The notes beneath the pieces are model-generated. The model did no database searches, had not been told where the DNA came from, and worked only from the letters and a program-made list of their open reading frames with translations. From positions 1-64,000 of the forward strand of contig CAVRVO010000003.1 in assembly GCA_963724625.1 (NCBI GenBank): 64,000 nt of DNA, in the 5' to 3' direction. Position numbers and translations under genes: made by a program. The DNA is from DATBVX01 sp963724625 (GTDB lineage: Bacteria; Pseudomonadota; Gammaproteobacteria; Steroidobacterales; Steroidobacteraceae). Below, one piece after another: positions 45,828 through 55,197 of this stretch (position 1 is the stretch's first letter; each line of letters opens with the position of its first letter).

Positions 45828-46571
45828 CTATCCAGGCTTTTCACAAATCTGCTCCAGCAGCTTCATCTGCCGGAATGAGTTGGTGACTTCGATCGGTGCT
45901 GTGCGCAGCGACTGGTGCAGCGCGTCTCCGGGAACGATTTCGAAGATCAGTTCGCCGCTGCGATCGAGGAATAGCATTTCCGGAACATCGCGACCCCTGG
46001 TTCGGGCGTAGTACGCATAGATCGCTCCCACTTCCGACGGCTGCAACTTGCCCAGCACGGCTCCTGCTGCTGCCACGAACGACCAGTCGGCGTGCCGTTC
46101 GCCAATCGTGACAGCAGTGAGCGGCCCGTGAATTTCGAAAGAATGGCCGCGACCCCAGAGAATGATGACCGGGTCGGGCCATCGGCTCACCCACGGCCAC
46201 ACGGCCGGCAGCTCCTTACCGGAAACACCGACCCGCCTGTCACTCGGCATTGCATCCAGCACCATTGCCTTCGAACCGTGGATTTCCTCGGCGAGCACAT
46301 CGAGCGAGAGATCGGGTTGGCGAGCGAGTTCCCACTGTACCCGCGACCGTAAACGGTTACCTGCACAGAGGCTGCCCTCGACAGGATCGATGAGTGCGAG
46401 AAGGAGTTCCGTGCCAAGGAACAGCGCAGCCAGCACCCACGCCACACGTCGCAGCGCGAACGTATGCGCTACCGAGCGGCGGCGCCCTGCGTCGAGCAAG
46501 GACGACCGAGGCAAGTGCTTAGCCCCCCGAGCCGCAGGCAGATGGTGCCTGCGCACCACCTGCCACGACAT
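45828..46571 (-). CDS. Membrane-anchored protein of unknown function
   Basis: A 247-residue protein beginning one base after the ZnuD-like receptor stops, so it is probably cotranscribed. After a basic N-terminus, a membrane anchor (LRRVAWVLAALFLGTELLLAL, about residues 40-60) leads to a periplasmic part with VPGDALHQSLRTAPIEVTNS and PSEVGAIYAYYARTRGRDVP. The central ERHADWSFVAAAGAVLGKL and Cys near the end (EQICEKPG) give no family. It may assist metal import through the upstream receptor, which is inference from position. Confidence 0.5.
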   Translation of the reverse strand: MSWQVVRRHHLPAARGAKHLPRSSLLDAGRRRSVAHTFALRRVAWVLAALFLGTELLLALIDPVEGSLCAGNRLRSRVQWELARQPDLSLDVLAEEIHGSKAMVLDAMPSDRRVGVSGKELPAVWPWVSRWPDPVIILWGRGHSFEIHGPLTAVTIGERHADWSFVAAAGAVLGKLQPSEVGAIYAYYARTRGRDVPEMLFLDRSGELIFEIVPGDALHQSLRTAPIEVTNSFRQMKLLEQICEKPG

Positions 46572-46572
46572 G

Positions 46573-48579
46573 CTAGAACGTCGCGCGCACCATGAGGCTG
46601 ACGTCTCTTCCCGGCAGGATCACCTCATCCTTGTTGAGGGCGACGGCGTTGCGCTGCACGGAATCAGTCAGGTTGTGACCGATCAGCGCGATCTCGACGC
46701 CCGGTGAGGACTCGAGCGGGCGCCAGCCGAGCTGTGCATCCACGGACGTAAAGCTGCCCGTCGGTGTCTCGGCGCTGGCCACGTCGTTCTGAGACCCGGA
46801 ATACTTGACCAGCACACTGGCATCGAACTTCGGGCTGTCCCAGGAAAGGCCCCCGCCCACGTGATACGGCGGGATACGCGGCACGTTGCCGCCACTGTCG
46901 AGCGTGGCGCGCACGTAATCTGCCAGCAGCAGCGCCTGGAACTTGCCACTCGATCCCGAGTAGATCCCAAACGTTGACTTCGCTTCCGCGCCCCAGAATT
47001 TGGCATCGACCTGCTCGTAGAAGAGCTCCTTGAGATCCTGCGAGTCGCCGTCGACGCAGTTGCCTTCGTCGTCGCAGGTGCGACCGGTGAGATTGCCAAA
47101 GATGTAGTTGCTGAAACGCGCGCCCCACACCGAGACATCGAGTCGCACGCCATCGGTGCGCAGGCGCATCGAGCCTTCCAGCGAGTTCGCGCGCTCGATG
47201 TCGAGCGTTGGGTCACCGGTCTCGAACGTAGCCGGGCCGTCATGCGGGCCGCGAGCGAACAGCTCCGTCTGTGCCGGGTGCCCGGGCTGCGCTCGACAGC
47301 GTCACGCCCAGTGAGACAGTGTTTGACGCGCTGAACAGCAGGCCGATGGAGCCGCTGACCGGCGTGAAATCGCGCGAGGTCGGGACGTCCGAGACCGGCG
47401 TGCCGTCGATCTTCACTTGTTCGACGCGCGCGCCCGCCTGCAGATCCACTGCATTGCCCAGCGGCGCATCGGCAAACACGAATCCGGCGTAGGTCCGGTC
47501 GATGTCGGCAACAGGTAGTCGGCTCCTTCGCCGAGCGCGGAGAAGTTGCGGTTCTGCACCTGTACGCCGAAAGCGGCACCCGAGAAAGGTCCCATCTCTC
47601 CGAACAGGCCCTCGGCACGTCCATCCCACTCGTGGTCCTTGAAGGTCGATAACGCTTCATTGGTCGCCGGATCCCGTTCGCTGTGCTCGTAGTCCGCGTA
47701 ACCGCCTTCGACGTTGAGCGTCTGGAAGGCACCGGCTCCGATCGCGAAGGAGGAGCGCATCAGTTCCTTGGTCTGCTTCATGTCGATGAACGTGTCCTCG
47801 CCCGGGATGCCGTACTTGGCGTCGTAGTGAATAGCGCCAGCCCCGATCCTGCTGTCGCCGAAGAAGTAGGAGCCACCGCCCGCATAGCCATCGCCCCGAA
47901 AGTATGAATTGCTCATGCGGCCCTCGGGCGTGTCGTAGTCGTCCGCGTGCCGATCGAAGCCGTCGGCATGGAAGGCGAATTGGCCGGCGCGCGCATCGAT
48001 CAGTGCCGCACCCTGTCGCATGTCGGCGTTGTCTGCATAGCTGGCGGACAGATCGCCGGCTATCGCCTCTTCGGGCAGCTCCGTCGGTACTCGACTGTTG
48101 ATGGCGTTCACCACGCCGCCGATGGCCTGGCTGCCGTAGCGCAGGGTCGCCGCGCCCCGCACCACCTCGATCTTTTGTGCGGCGAGCGGATCGATGGGTA
48201 CGCCGTGATCGGGCCCGACATCGGAGACATCGAAGCTGCCGATGCCGTCTTCGAGAATTCGCACGCGGTTGGCGTCGAAGCCCCGGATCACAGGCCGACT
48301 GGCGCCGGCCGCGAAGGTGGTGCCGGTGACGCCGGGTTCATTCGACAGGGCGTCCGCGAGGTTCGCGCCTCCTTGCCGCAGAATCTGGTCACGGTTGACG
48401 CTGTCGACAATGGTGGCGAACGAATCCGCATCGCGCGCGAGCGGCGAGGCGGTGACGATCACCTGCCCAATGGGTTTCGAGCCAGAGTCCGGTTTTGAGT
48501 CAGAGTCTGCGAGCGCGCCACGGGCACCGAGAGTCAAGGCCAGCATCATTGCTGTGCCTAAAATAGTTTTGTGCGTCAT
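46573..48579 (-). pseudogene. ZnuD-like TonB-dependent metal receptor, two frameshifts
   Basis: ATG at 48579 with a signal peptide (MTHKTILGTAMMLALTLGARG). The plug is highly characteristic: PLARDADSFATIVDSVNRDQ, ANLADALSNEPGVTGTTFA, FDVSDVGPDHGVPIDPLAA and LRYGSQAIGGVVNAINSRVP, as in ZnuD-type zinc receptors. The frame is lost near 47515 (one base missing) and regained near 47281 (one extra base). In between is VADIDRTYAGFVFADAPLG; after it come QTELFARGPHDGPATFETGD and the barrel end LMVRATF. Repaired length is about 669 residues. The DUF2946 gene upstream and the cation exporter beyond it support a role in metal handling. Confidence 0.78.
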
Positions 48580-48697
48580 GAGAATTGCTCCACGAATGCA
48601 ATGACACCAGGCACGCCGGACGAACCTCCGAGGTGCATGGAATGAGGCAACTCGCGACGCTCAGTCGCGAATTGCAATCACGAGCTGGGATGTGGAG

Positions 48698-49093
48698 TCA
48701 GACGAGCGGCGGACCGCGGCCCTGCCAGTTGTAGGAGACCGCGGCGATTGAAACCAGAGGAATGATGTCGAGCGGAACGACGGAACCAGCAGCACACGAG
48801 GTCGGTACTTCCGTGTGCCCCGGCACCAGCAATGCACTGCCATGGGCGGCGGCCTGGCAGAGCGGGCAAAGGTGTATGCGTTCTGTGCCGGGAAGCGGGT
48901 TCAGCGGCCCATCGCGATCGTCCGTGGCCGCTGCTATCGCGTCGATGCCCGGATGGCCGGCGATGGCGTGAGCGACCTAGGGCGGAATGTGGACGTGGGT
49001 CTGGGCGACGTAGACCTGCAGCGTTGACGTCAGCAGGCAACACAGCAGCAGCACCAGCCGTGTTGGCGAAGCAGCAAAACCACGCTTACTCAT
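48698..49093 (-). pseudogene. DUF2946-like exported protein with in-frame amber codon
   Basis: The frame starting ATG at 49093 reads MSKRGFAASPTRLVLLLCCL (signal peptide), then QVYVAQTHVHIPP, then TAG at 48977-48979 (codon 39). The same frame continues without another stop: GHPGIDAIAAATDDRDGPLN, RIHLCPLCQAAAHGSALLVP, VPLDIIPLVSIAAVSYNWQG to TGA at 48698. The second half matches the DUF2946-type proteins, with the CPLCQ pair, usually found just upstream of ZnuD-like receptors, as here. One base change (CAG or GAG to TAG) explains the break. Suppressed reading or sequencing error are alternatives. Confidence 0.65.
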
Positions 49094-49218
49094 GGCGAAG
49101 TTGGTTTCTCGCAACGTCTCACGACAAACACTCTACATCCAACGGTGGGGAAAGTTCCATTCGAATATGGGATTTGCTGGTCGCCGTCACGAATCCGTCA
49201 CCTGCCGCTCGACGGTGG

Positions 49219-49233
49219 TGTGGCATCGCCACA
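49219..49233. promoter_or_regulatory. Perfect hairpin/operator candidate in divergent region
   Basis: TGTGGC-ATC-GCCACA at 49219-49233 is a perfect inverted repeat in the 215-base region between the DUF2946 gene and the cation exporter gene at 49309. Metal regulators such as DmeR, NikR or Zur use palindromic operators, so it is a candidate site. The TACTAT at about 49272 could be the exporter's -10 box. This is suggestive only. Confidence 0.35.
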
Positions 49234-49308
49234 TTCCGGGGCTGGCGCTCAATCTGCTTGTGCGCTGCGCGTACTATAAAGCGGTCTGTCACGGAGGCTC
49301 GCACGTCC

Positions 49309-50235
49309 ATGCATACGCATTCCCTCGCCCATTGGACACACGATCACGCGTTCCTCGGCGACGGGCACACGCAAAACGAGCGCCGAATTTGGCTGGTAGT
49401 CGGCCTGACGGCTGCCATGATGTTCGGCGAGATCGTCGGCGGCACCATCTACGGGTCGATGGCCCTCATCGCGGATGGTTGGCACATGGCGACCCATGCG
49501 GGCGCCCTAGCTATCGCGGCGCTCGCTTACGGCTATGCCCGGCGGCACGTGCGGGACAGTCGCTTCTCTTTTGGCACGGGCAAGCTCGGCGAATTGGCCG
49601 GCTACACGAGCGCGCTCATCCTCGCGATGATCGCGGTGCTGATTGCGTACAAGTCCGCCGGTCGGCTCTTGAATCCGGTGCGGATCAGTTTCGATCAGGC
49701 GATCGTCATCGCCGTCCTCGGCCTCGGCATCAACCTGGCCAGCGCCTGGCTGTTACGCGACGAACACAGGCACGAGTACGATCACGAACACCAGTATCGG
49801 CACCGCGACCACAACCTGCGTGCCGCCTACGCGCATGTGCTCGCCGATGCCCTGACTTCGATCCTCGCGATAGTGGCGCTTCTCACCGGGCGCTTCTTTG
49901 GTTGGCATTGGATGGACCCGGTGATGGGTATTGTCGGCTCGCTGGTCATTGGGCTCTGGGCGTACCGGCTGTTGCGATCGTCGGGAGCGGTGCTGCTCGA
50001 CACCGTGACCGATCCTCGGCTGGCAGCCAAGATCAGGAACCGCCTCGAGGTTGGCACGGACCGGATCGCCGATCTTCACTTGTGGCGCATTGGGCCGGGA
50101 CATGCAGCCCTCATCGCGGCGATCGTGGCCGATCAACCGCAATCGCCCGACAGATATAAAGAGCGGTTGCACGATTTGCACGGCCTGTCGCACGTGACGA
50201 TCGAGGTGCACTCATGTGCTCACACCGCACGCTAG
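49309..50235 (+). CDS. dmeF: Cation diffusion facilitator, DmeF-like Co/Ni/Zn exporter
   Basis: A 308-residue CDF protein from the ATG at 49309 (GGAGG upstream). The His-rich N-terminus (MHTHSLAHWTHDHAFLGDGH) is typical of DmeF. Six membrane helices carry the site residues IADGWHMATHA (helix 2) and AYAHVLADALTSI (helix 5, HxxxD). A cytoplasmic His-rich loop (EHRHEYDHEHQYRHRDH) lies between helices 4 and 5. The C-terminal domain ends in GLSHVTIEVHSCAH. It exports divalent metal in exchange for protons. It is divergent from the ZnuD-like import gene, making an import/export metal locus. Confidence 0.88.
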   Translation: MHTHSLAHWTHDHAFLGDGHTQNERRIWLVVGLTAAMMFGEIVGGTIYGSMALIADGWHMATHAGALAIAALAYGYARRHVRDSRFSFGTGKLGELAGYTSALILAMIAVLIAYKSAGRLLNPVRISFDQAIVIAVLGLGINLASAWLLRDEHRHEYDHEHQYRHRDHNLRAAYAHVLADALTSILAIVALLTGRFFGWHWMDPVMGIVGSLVIGLWAYRLLRSSGAVLLDTVTDPRLAAKIRNRLEVGTDRIADLHLWRIGPGHAALIAAIVADQPQSPDRYKERLHDLHGLSHVTIEVHSCAHTAR

Positions 50236-50280
50236 CGCCAGGGGATCAGCTGGGATTCTCGAGACTGAATGGCGCTCTGA

Positions 50281-50539
50281 TCATCGTACGCGGACGCTTC
50301 CGCGTATGTACCCCCAACTGACGATGGCACGCAGCGTCTGCTCAACAGCCCCGTCGGTCATGTAGCCCTCGAGTTCATCAAGAAGCGGCATCTTGCGCGC
50401 GACGTACTTCCACCTCGCCGAAGCGCATCATCTGCAGCGTTTCTGCCACCGGGAACAGGTCGTCGATCTCCCCGTCCCTAGGCCACTCGACCAAGGGGAG
50501 CAAGTGGGTGATCGTCGTGGGCGGACATTTCGCCTTCAT
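50281..50539 (-). pseudogene. Remnant of an ABC-ATPase AAA-associated C-terminal domain
   Basis: On the minus strand, MKAKCPPTTITHLLPLVEW and GEIDDLFPVAETLQMMRFGE resemble the start of the AAA-associated C-terminal domain of nitrate/sulfonate-type ABC ATPases. In the next frame, MPLLDELEGYMTDGAVEQTL and AIVSWGYIRG resemble the end of the same domain. The middle 50 or so residues are missing, and no ATPase or permease is nearby. The rest of the 444-base interval (50236-50679) carries only the Shine-Dalgarno of the next gene. The match is by eye and moderate. Confidence 0.45.
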
Positions 50540-50679
50540 CAACCTTTAACGCCCTCGACATAAATCCTCCGCAACATCCGCGGGCTGCCCTCATGGAATG
50601 AGCTACGTCTTGATGCGGCCGAGCCGTGAGCTGTCCGGGGCACCGGCAGTCCCAATCTCTCTCTTGGAGGAATCTTTAA

Positions 50680-52234
50680 ATGAAGGCTAAATTGCTTGCG
50701 TCCCTGCTTGGTTCGGCCGCCGTCGCAACGACGGCGGGTGCCATCGACTTTGGACGCCAGGTCGAAATCTTGCTCAAGGCCGAGGCGCCGGCGCTGTTCG
50801 GCGTGATTGGTACGTTGAATGCGTCATCCACGACACAAGTCACCGGAGCGGCGGCGCAAGCAGATCCGACGCAGCTGGTGACGCTGGCGCACGGACTGAC
50901 GGCAAGAGTGGTAAGCGAGGCAGACGGACTCGGCGGCAACATCGACCAGATGGTGCTGTGGCCCAATGACCTGCATCCGACCCACCTGATCGCGTGCAAC
51001 GAAGAAGGTACTGCCGCTCCCGGTATCCAGCGCATTCGTCTTTCGGACGGAGTCGTAGAGACGATCCTGACCGGCCTGAACCGCTGTGATCCGACGCGCA
51101 AGACGCCCTGGGGAACGATCGTCGCAGCGGAGGAAAACAGCGCCGCGAGCAGAGTGGTCGAGATCATCGATCCGCTGCACACGACCAACGTCGTTCTCTC
51201 TGGAACCACGCTAAGCGGCACGGACGCCGGTCACGTCGCCCTGCGTTCGGCTCTCGGGGCTTTCTCGTTCGAGGGTTTCGCGATACTGCCGAACGGGGTG
51301 ACCTATTACACTGACGAGAATCGTCCGGGCACGGGCGGTCTCGGCGCCCCAGGCGGGTCGCAGATCAAGTTCATCCCCACTGCGCTCTGGACTCCCGGCA
51401 ATCCACCGATCGTCGATCTCGCGCAGTCGCCCTACACGGATGGTCGCGTGTTCGGACTGCGGATCGGCCGCAATTCCAACAGCACCGATGTCGGACAAGG
51501 CAACGAGTTCGGGCGCGGCAACTGGGTGGAAGTCATCGAGGGCCAGCTCGTCGGTACAACCACGATCACTCGCAGCAATCTGCGCGCGGCGGCCGCTGCA
51601 CTCAAGCTGACGGCGTACTACCGCCCGGAAGACATGGACCTCGACCGGCAGGCTATCGCCACGGGCAACGTACGATTCTGCGGCACGAACACGGGGCAGG
51701 ATCTGCCCGTGAACAGCGGTGGTGACAATCACTGGGGAGAGGTCTACTGCATCACCGATGGCACGTTCGCGCAGGCGGCGGATACGACGACTACGACTCA
51801 AACCGCGGGCGGCGTGACCTACACGTTGCTGGCGAACTCGACCCCGGAGTACCAGCCGCTCGTCATCGGCTTCTTCGACTTCGCGATGATGGACAACATC
51901 GCCTATCAACCGGGTCGCGGCAACTTTGATCCTGCATGAAGACGGCGAGGGCCCAGCTTCGACTCCCGCTCGCGGCAACGACCTGTGGGATTGTCTGGAT
52001 GACGGCAGTGACAAGGACATTCTCGGCGATGGCTGTATCAAGATCGGCACGATCAACGATCAGAGCGGCTCGCTGGCCGGCGGTGGTGGAGCCGAGTGGA
52101 CGGGTGGCGTTTTTGATGCCTCGGGCAAGCGCTTCTTCGTCAGTGTTCAGCACGCCATCGGTGTCGGCACGACGGGCGTGTACGGCCCTGGCTACGCTCA
52201 CGGGTACATTCTCGAGATCGACGGCTGGCGCTAG
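50680..52234 (+). pseudogene. PhoX/DUF839-family exported phosphatase, frameshifted at the 3' end
   Basis: ATG at 50680 with TTGGAGG upstream; signal peptide MKAKLLASLLGSAAVATTAG. The body has CNEEGTAAPGIQRIRLSDG, TRKTPWGTIVAAEEN, FAILPNGVTYYTDENRPGTG, YYRPEDMDLDRQAIATGNV and FCGTNTG, a PhoX-like beta-propeller with the RPED metal/ligand-type motif. At 51925-51927 one T too many in TTT shifts the frame. The last 100 residues (ILHEDGEGPASTPARGNDLW through ILEIDGWR) finish in the next frame at 52234. PhoX enzymes are Ca/Fe-dependent phosphomonoesterases for phosphate scavenging. The end is needed for the fold, so the gene as written is broken. Confidence 0.78.
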
Positions 52235-52353
52235 GGAATAGAGTCCGACGTCTTCAACGCAACTCGCTGGCGGCCAGGGATCGGCCGCCGGCGGGCGCGA
52301 TTTCTGATTTGCGATCGCGCGCAAACTCTTTTGGGGTCTCTCCCGGTCGGGAA

Positions 52354-52906
52354 TCAGCCGCGGTAGAGGTACTGAAGGATGTGGAACTTATGCTTGCTCT
52401 GCCGGAGCCATGCGCCGAATTCTTCCACTTTGGCTGCGCCAGGCTCTCCGATTAAGACCTGCCAGGACCGAACGGCGCGTACCTTCGACAATGTCGCGAC
52501 GAATGCGCCGCTGCCATTCGTCGGTGAAGATGGCAGGCATCATCTGACTCAGCTGCAGCGCCTCGAGCAATTCCCATTCGCCCCGGTCCAGCCACGCCTC
52601 ATCGCACAGTGAGCAGACATCGAGGCGATTGGAAACCGTCCCGGTCAACTTGTACTTCATCATGACGCGACTGCACTTCGGGCACGTGAGCGCGGTCGTG
52701 GTGTCCGTGGTCTCGATTGAGATAGTCGTCTCTGGCGCGCTGCCCTCGGTCGGCGCTTTTTGAATCTCGGCCCAGTGACGGTAGTACACGAGCGACACGA
52801 GGGTCCCCTGGCAGTCGGGACAGCCCGCCGCCGGCAGATACTCCTCGATCATCGTGGGCTTGAGATCCGGTGTCTTGCAGCGCGGGCACTTCATAGGCGG
52901 CTCCAT
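52354..52906 (-). pseudogene. zf-TFIIB-type zinc-ribbon protein, frameshifted
   Basis: ATG at 52906 (or 52894). MKCPRCKTPDLKP, GCPDCQGT, then TCPKCSRVMMKYKLTG and VCSLCDEAWLDRGEWELLEA show the two Cys4 zinc ribbons of the zf-TFIIB family, the second followed by the DxGE segment. Near 52453 the frame breaks by one extra A. The expected C-terminus, KVEEFGAWLRQSKHKFHILQ, then YLYRG, is intact in the next frame and ends at 52354. Repaired length is 183 residues. Function is unknown, often in membrane or redox stress neighbourhoods. Confidence 0.72.
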
Positions 52907-53092
52907 CGAGGACAGGCATCGGGGCGCAGCGAAGTGTAGCGCCGGCGCAGACGCATCCCCTCGACCAATGCTTCAGAGTGAGAAACGCTTCGAGGTTTTC
53001 CGCCGCAAGCAGACTAGCATCCGCGGCCCGTACCTACAGGGTTACAGGCCGACACCATCGCGTATTGCTAGCGAGTTCTCACTGTGCGCAAG

Positions 53093-53102
53093 CGTACAGA
53101 CG
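53093..53102 (+). promoter_or_regulatory. CGTACAGACG motif upstream of desaturase gene
   Basis: CGTACAGACG at 53093-53102, 60 bases before the desaturase start. The same word occurs upstream of the genes at 57338 and 57690, and CGTACAGATG upstream of 59695. All lie within 7 kb around two Crp/Fnr genes. It is a candidate promoter-associated regulator site; see findings. Confidence 0.5.
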
Positions 53103-53161
53103 CGTCTGCGAGCGCAGTCTAAAGAACATACTGGTGAGTCTATGGGTAGAACAGTAGCGAC

Positions 53162-54203
53162 ATGAACACGGCGGCGACGAGCGAGCATCTCACGGGCAAC
53201 GAGCGACAGCTGTGCGCGCCTTTCGCGCGGCCGTCCTTGGGACGGGCGCTCTGGCAGCTGGCCAGTACCCTCCCGGCATTCGCGCTCCTTTGGCTCCTGA
53301 TGGCGTGGAGCCTGCACTCGGGCTGGGGCTACGGCTGGACTTTGCTGTTGGTGCTACCCACGGCCGGACTCTACGTACGTCTGTTCATCTTCCAGCACGA
53401 CTGCGGGCATGGCTCGTATTTCGCCAGCAGGCGGGCCAATCACTGGGTGGGCGCCTGTCTCGGATTGATCACGCTGTTTCCGTTCAGCTACTGGAAGAAG
53501 ACCCACGCGATCCATCACGGCACCTCCGGGAACCTCGATCGCCGCGAGTTTGGCGACGTCCGAACGCTGACCGTGAAGGAGTATCGGATGCGCTCGCGCT
53601 GGGGCCGCTTCGGGTACCGCCTCTATCGCAGCATGCCCGTGCTGCTGGGGCTGGGGCCGACGCTATCAGTTCCTGATCAAGCATCGGTTTCCATTCGACC
53701 TGCCGTTGTCCTGGAGGAAGGAGTGGGCGAGCGTGCTGCTCAACAATTTCACGCTCCTGGCCGTCGTTGTGTCGTGCGCACTGACGATCGGCTGGCACAC
53801 ATTGCTGCTCGTGCATGTGCCCGTGGTTCTGGTCGCTGGAGCAATGGGTGTGTGGCTGTTCTACGTACAGCACAGCTTCGAACGTGCCTACTGGTCACGG
53901 CGGGAAGATTGGGACCCCAATCAAGCGGCCATCGTGGGCAGCTCTTACTACGACCTGCCCCGAGTGCTGCACTGGTTTACGGGTAACATCGGTTACCATC
54001 ACATTCATCACCTGGCGCCGCGCATTCCGAACTATCGCTTGCGCGCGGCGTTTGAATCCAGCCCGTTGCTGCAGCGGGCGCCCAGGTTGACCTTGCGCAG
54101 CAGCTTTGCATGCGCGCGCATGAAGCTCTGGGATGAGGATCTTGGACGTATGGTCGGCTTCCCTCACTCTTTCCAGCGCGGCAACGAAACCGCCGGCACG
54201 TAG
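53162..54203 (+). pseudogene. Membrane fatty-acid desaturase, frameshifted
   Basis: ATG at 53162. The three His boxes are present: FQHDCGHGSYF, KKTHAIHHGTSGNLD and, after the break, GYHHIHHLAPRIPNY. One extra C at 53662 separates GLGPT from YQFLIKHRFPFDLPLSWRKE. The second frame has the membrane segments LLAVVVSCALTIGWHTLLLV and VLVAGAMGVWLFYVQHSFE and ends at 54203. Repaired length is about 347 residues. The enzyme inserts cis double bonds in acyl lipids at a di-iron centre and would adjust membrane fluidity. The CGTACAGACG motif lies just upstream. Confidence 0.85.
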
Positions 54204-54217
54204 TCCGGAGACCAGTC

Positions 54218-54394
54218 ATGCATGACCATGCGGCGGGAAGCAACTCGATACGGCTCGAGGGAGAGTTGAAACGCCCGCGGAACGAGCCGACCCTCGCTGA
54301 ATGCCCGCGTGCGCCTCCTGATGCACCGGAGCCTCTTCTGGCGACGCAACTGGATGCCTGGGAAGATGAAGGCGGCACGCCTGCGCCGCATTGA
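54218..54394 (+). CDS. Small hypothetical protein, 58 residues
   Basis: A short frame starting at the ATG at 54218, with GGAGA at 54206-54210 after the desaturase stop. It reads MHDHAAGSNSIRLEGELKRP and ends at TGA 54392-54394. It is acidic, Pro-rich and without membrane segment or Cys motif. Position right after the desaturase and good ribosome binding favour it, but no family is recognised. The opposite-strand frame in the same place has no better support. Confidence 0.4.
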   Translation: MHDHAAGSNSIRLEGELKRPRNEPTLAECPRAPPDAPEPLLATQLDAWEDEGGTPAPH

Positions 54395-54403
54395 TCCCGC
54401 CAA

Positions 54404-55123
54404 CTAATTCATGATGCGCGTGTAGGTTTTCTTGTCGGCCGCGTAGCAACCGCACGCTGCCGCTTCCAGGCCGCGGACATTCAGGACACGAAGGTTGCCG
54501 CGGCTGTACCGAATCAGATTGCGCCGCTGCAATGAACTCGCGGCTCGGGTGATGCCGGCGCGCCGCACGCCCAGCATGAAGGCCAGAAACTCATGCGTAA
54601 TATGGAAATTGTCGGCGTGCGCCCGATCCCGGGTCATCAACAGCCACCGGGCGAGCCGCGCCTCGATCAAGTGGAAGCGCGTACACACGGCGGTCTGTGC
54701 GAGCTGGATCAGCGTGACGTACACATATCGGTTGAGCTCCCGGCGCAACGCCGGACCGTGCTCGAGCTCGCGCAGGAATGGGGCGGCCTTCACCCGCCAG
54801 GCGCGCCCCGCGCCCTGCACCAGTCCTTGGAGTCGTGCGACGTCCGCACCGAGCATCAAGGAAATCCCCAGCATGCCTTCGTCGCCGACCAGGCCCAGCT
54901 CGAGCTCCGCATCACCGACTCTTGGAGAGATGAGAGAGATGAAGCTGTCAATGGGGAAGAAAACGTCTTGAATGGACTCGCCCGGCTCGCAAAGCACGGT
55001 GCCGATCGCAAGCTCGACTGGCTCACAGCCCGCAAGGAGGCGCCGCCGGACGGCAACCGGCAGCGCCGCGAGCAGCCGGTTCTGCGCCGGAACGCGTTTC
55101 GACGCCGAGATTGGGGAAATCAT
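54404..55123 (-). CDS. Crp/Fnr-family regulator, paralogue 1
   Basis: A 239-residue protein. Residues about 30-140 form the cyclic-nucleotide-type beta-roll (AIGTVLCEPGESIQDVFFPI, ELELGLVGDEGMLGISLMLG). Residues about 155-225 form the HTH (THEFLAFMLGVRRAGITRAA, LQRRNLIRYSRGNLRVL). The C-terminal tail has CGCYAADKK, similar to CECYAVVKK in the gene at 55198. The residues for cAMP binding are not conserved, so another signal (redox, nitric oxide, stress) is likely. It lies close to the second Crp/Fnr gene on the same strand, 75 bases apart. Confidence 0.85.
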   Translation of the reverse strand: MISPISASKRVPAQNRLLAALPVAVRRRLLAGCEPVELAIGTVLCEPGESIQDVFFPIDSFISLISPRVGDAELELGLVGDEGMLGISLMLGADVARLQGLVQGAGRAWRVKAAPFLRELEHGPALRRELNRYVYVTLIQLAQTAVCTRFHLIEARLARWLLMTRDRAHADNFHITHEFLAFMLGVRRAGITRAASSLQRRNLIRYSRGNLRVLNVRGLEAAACGCYAADKKTYTRIMN

Positions 55124-55197
55124 GCGTTACACGGTGGCGAAGACCCGCGCGCTCGTCTGTTCGCCAGGCCGCTTTCGCGACTGATTTGTTGGGCAGC

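Noticed and set aside
48678..49043. A 121-codon minus-strand frame in the DUF2946 region
   Set aside because: It is out of frame with the signal peptide and the CPLCQ-containing family sequence. The correct frame is interrupted by TAG and so looks shorter.
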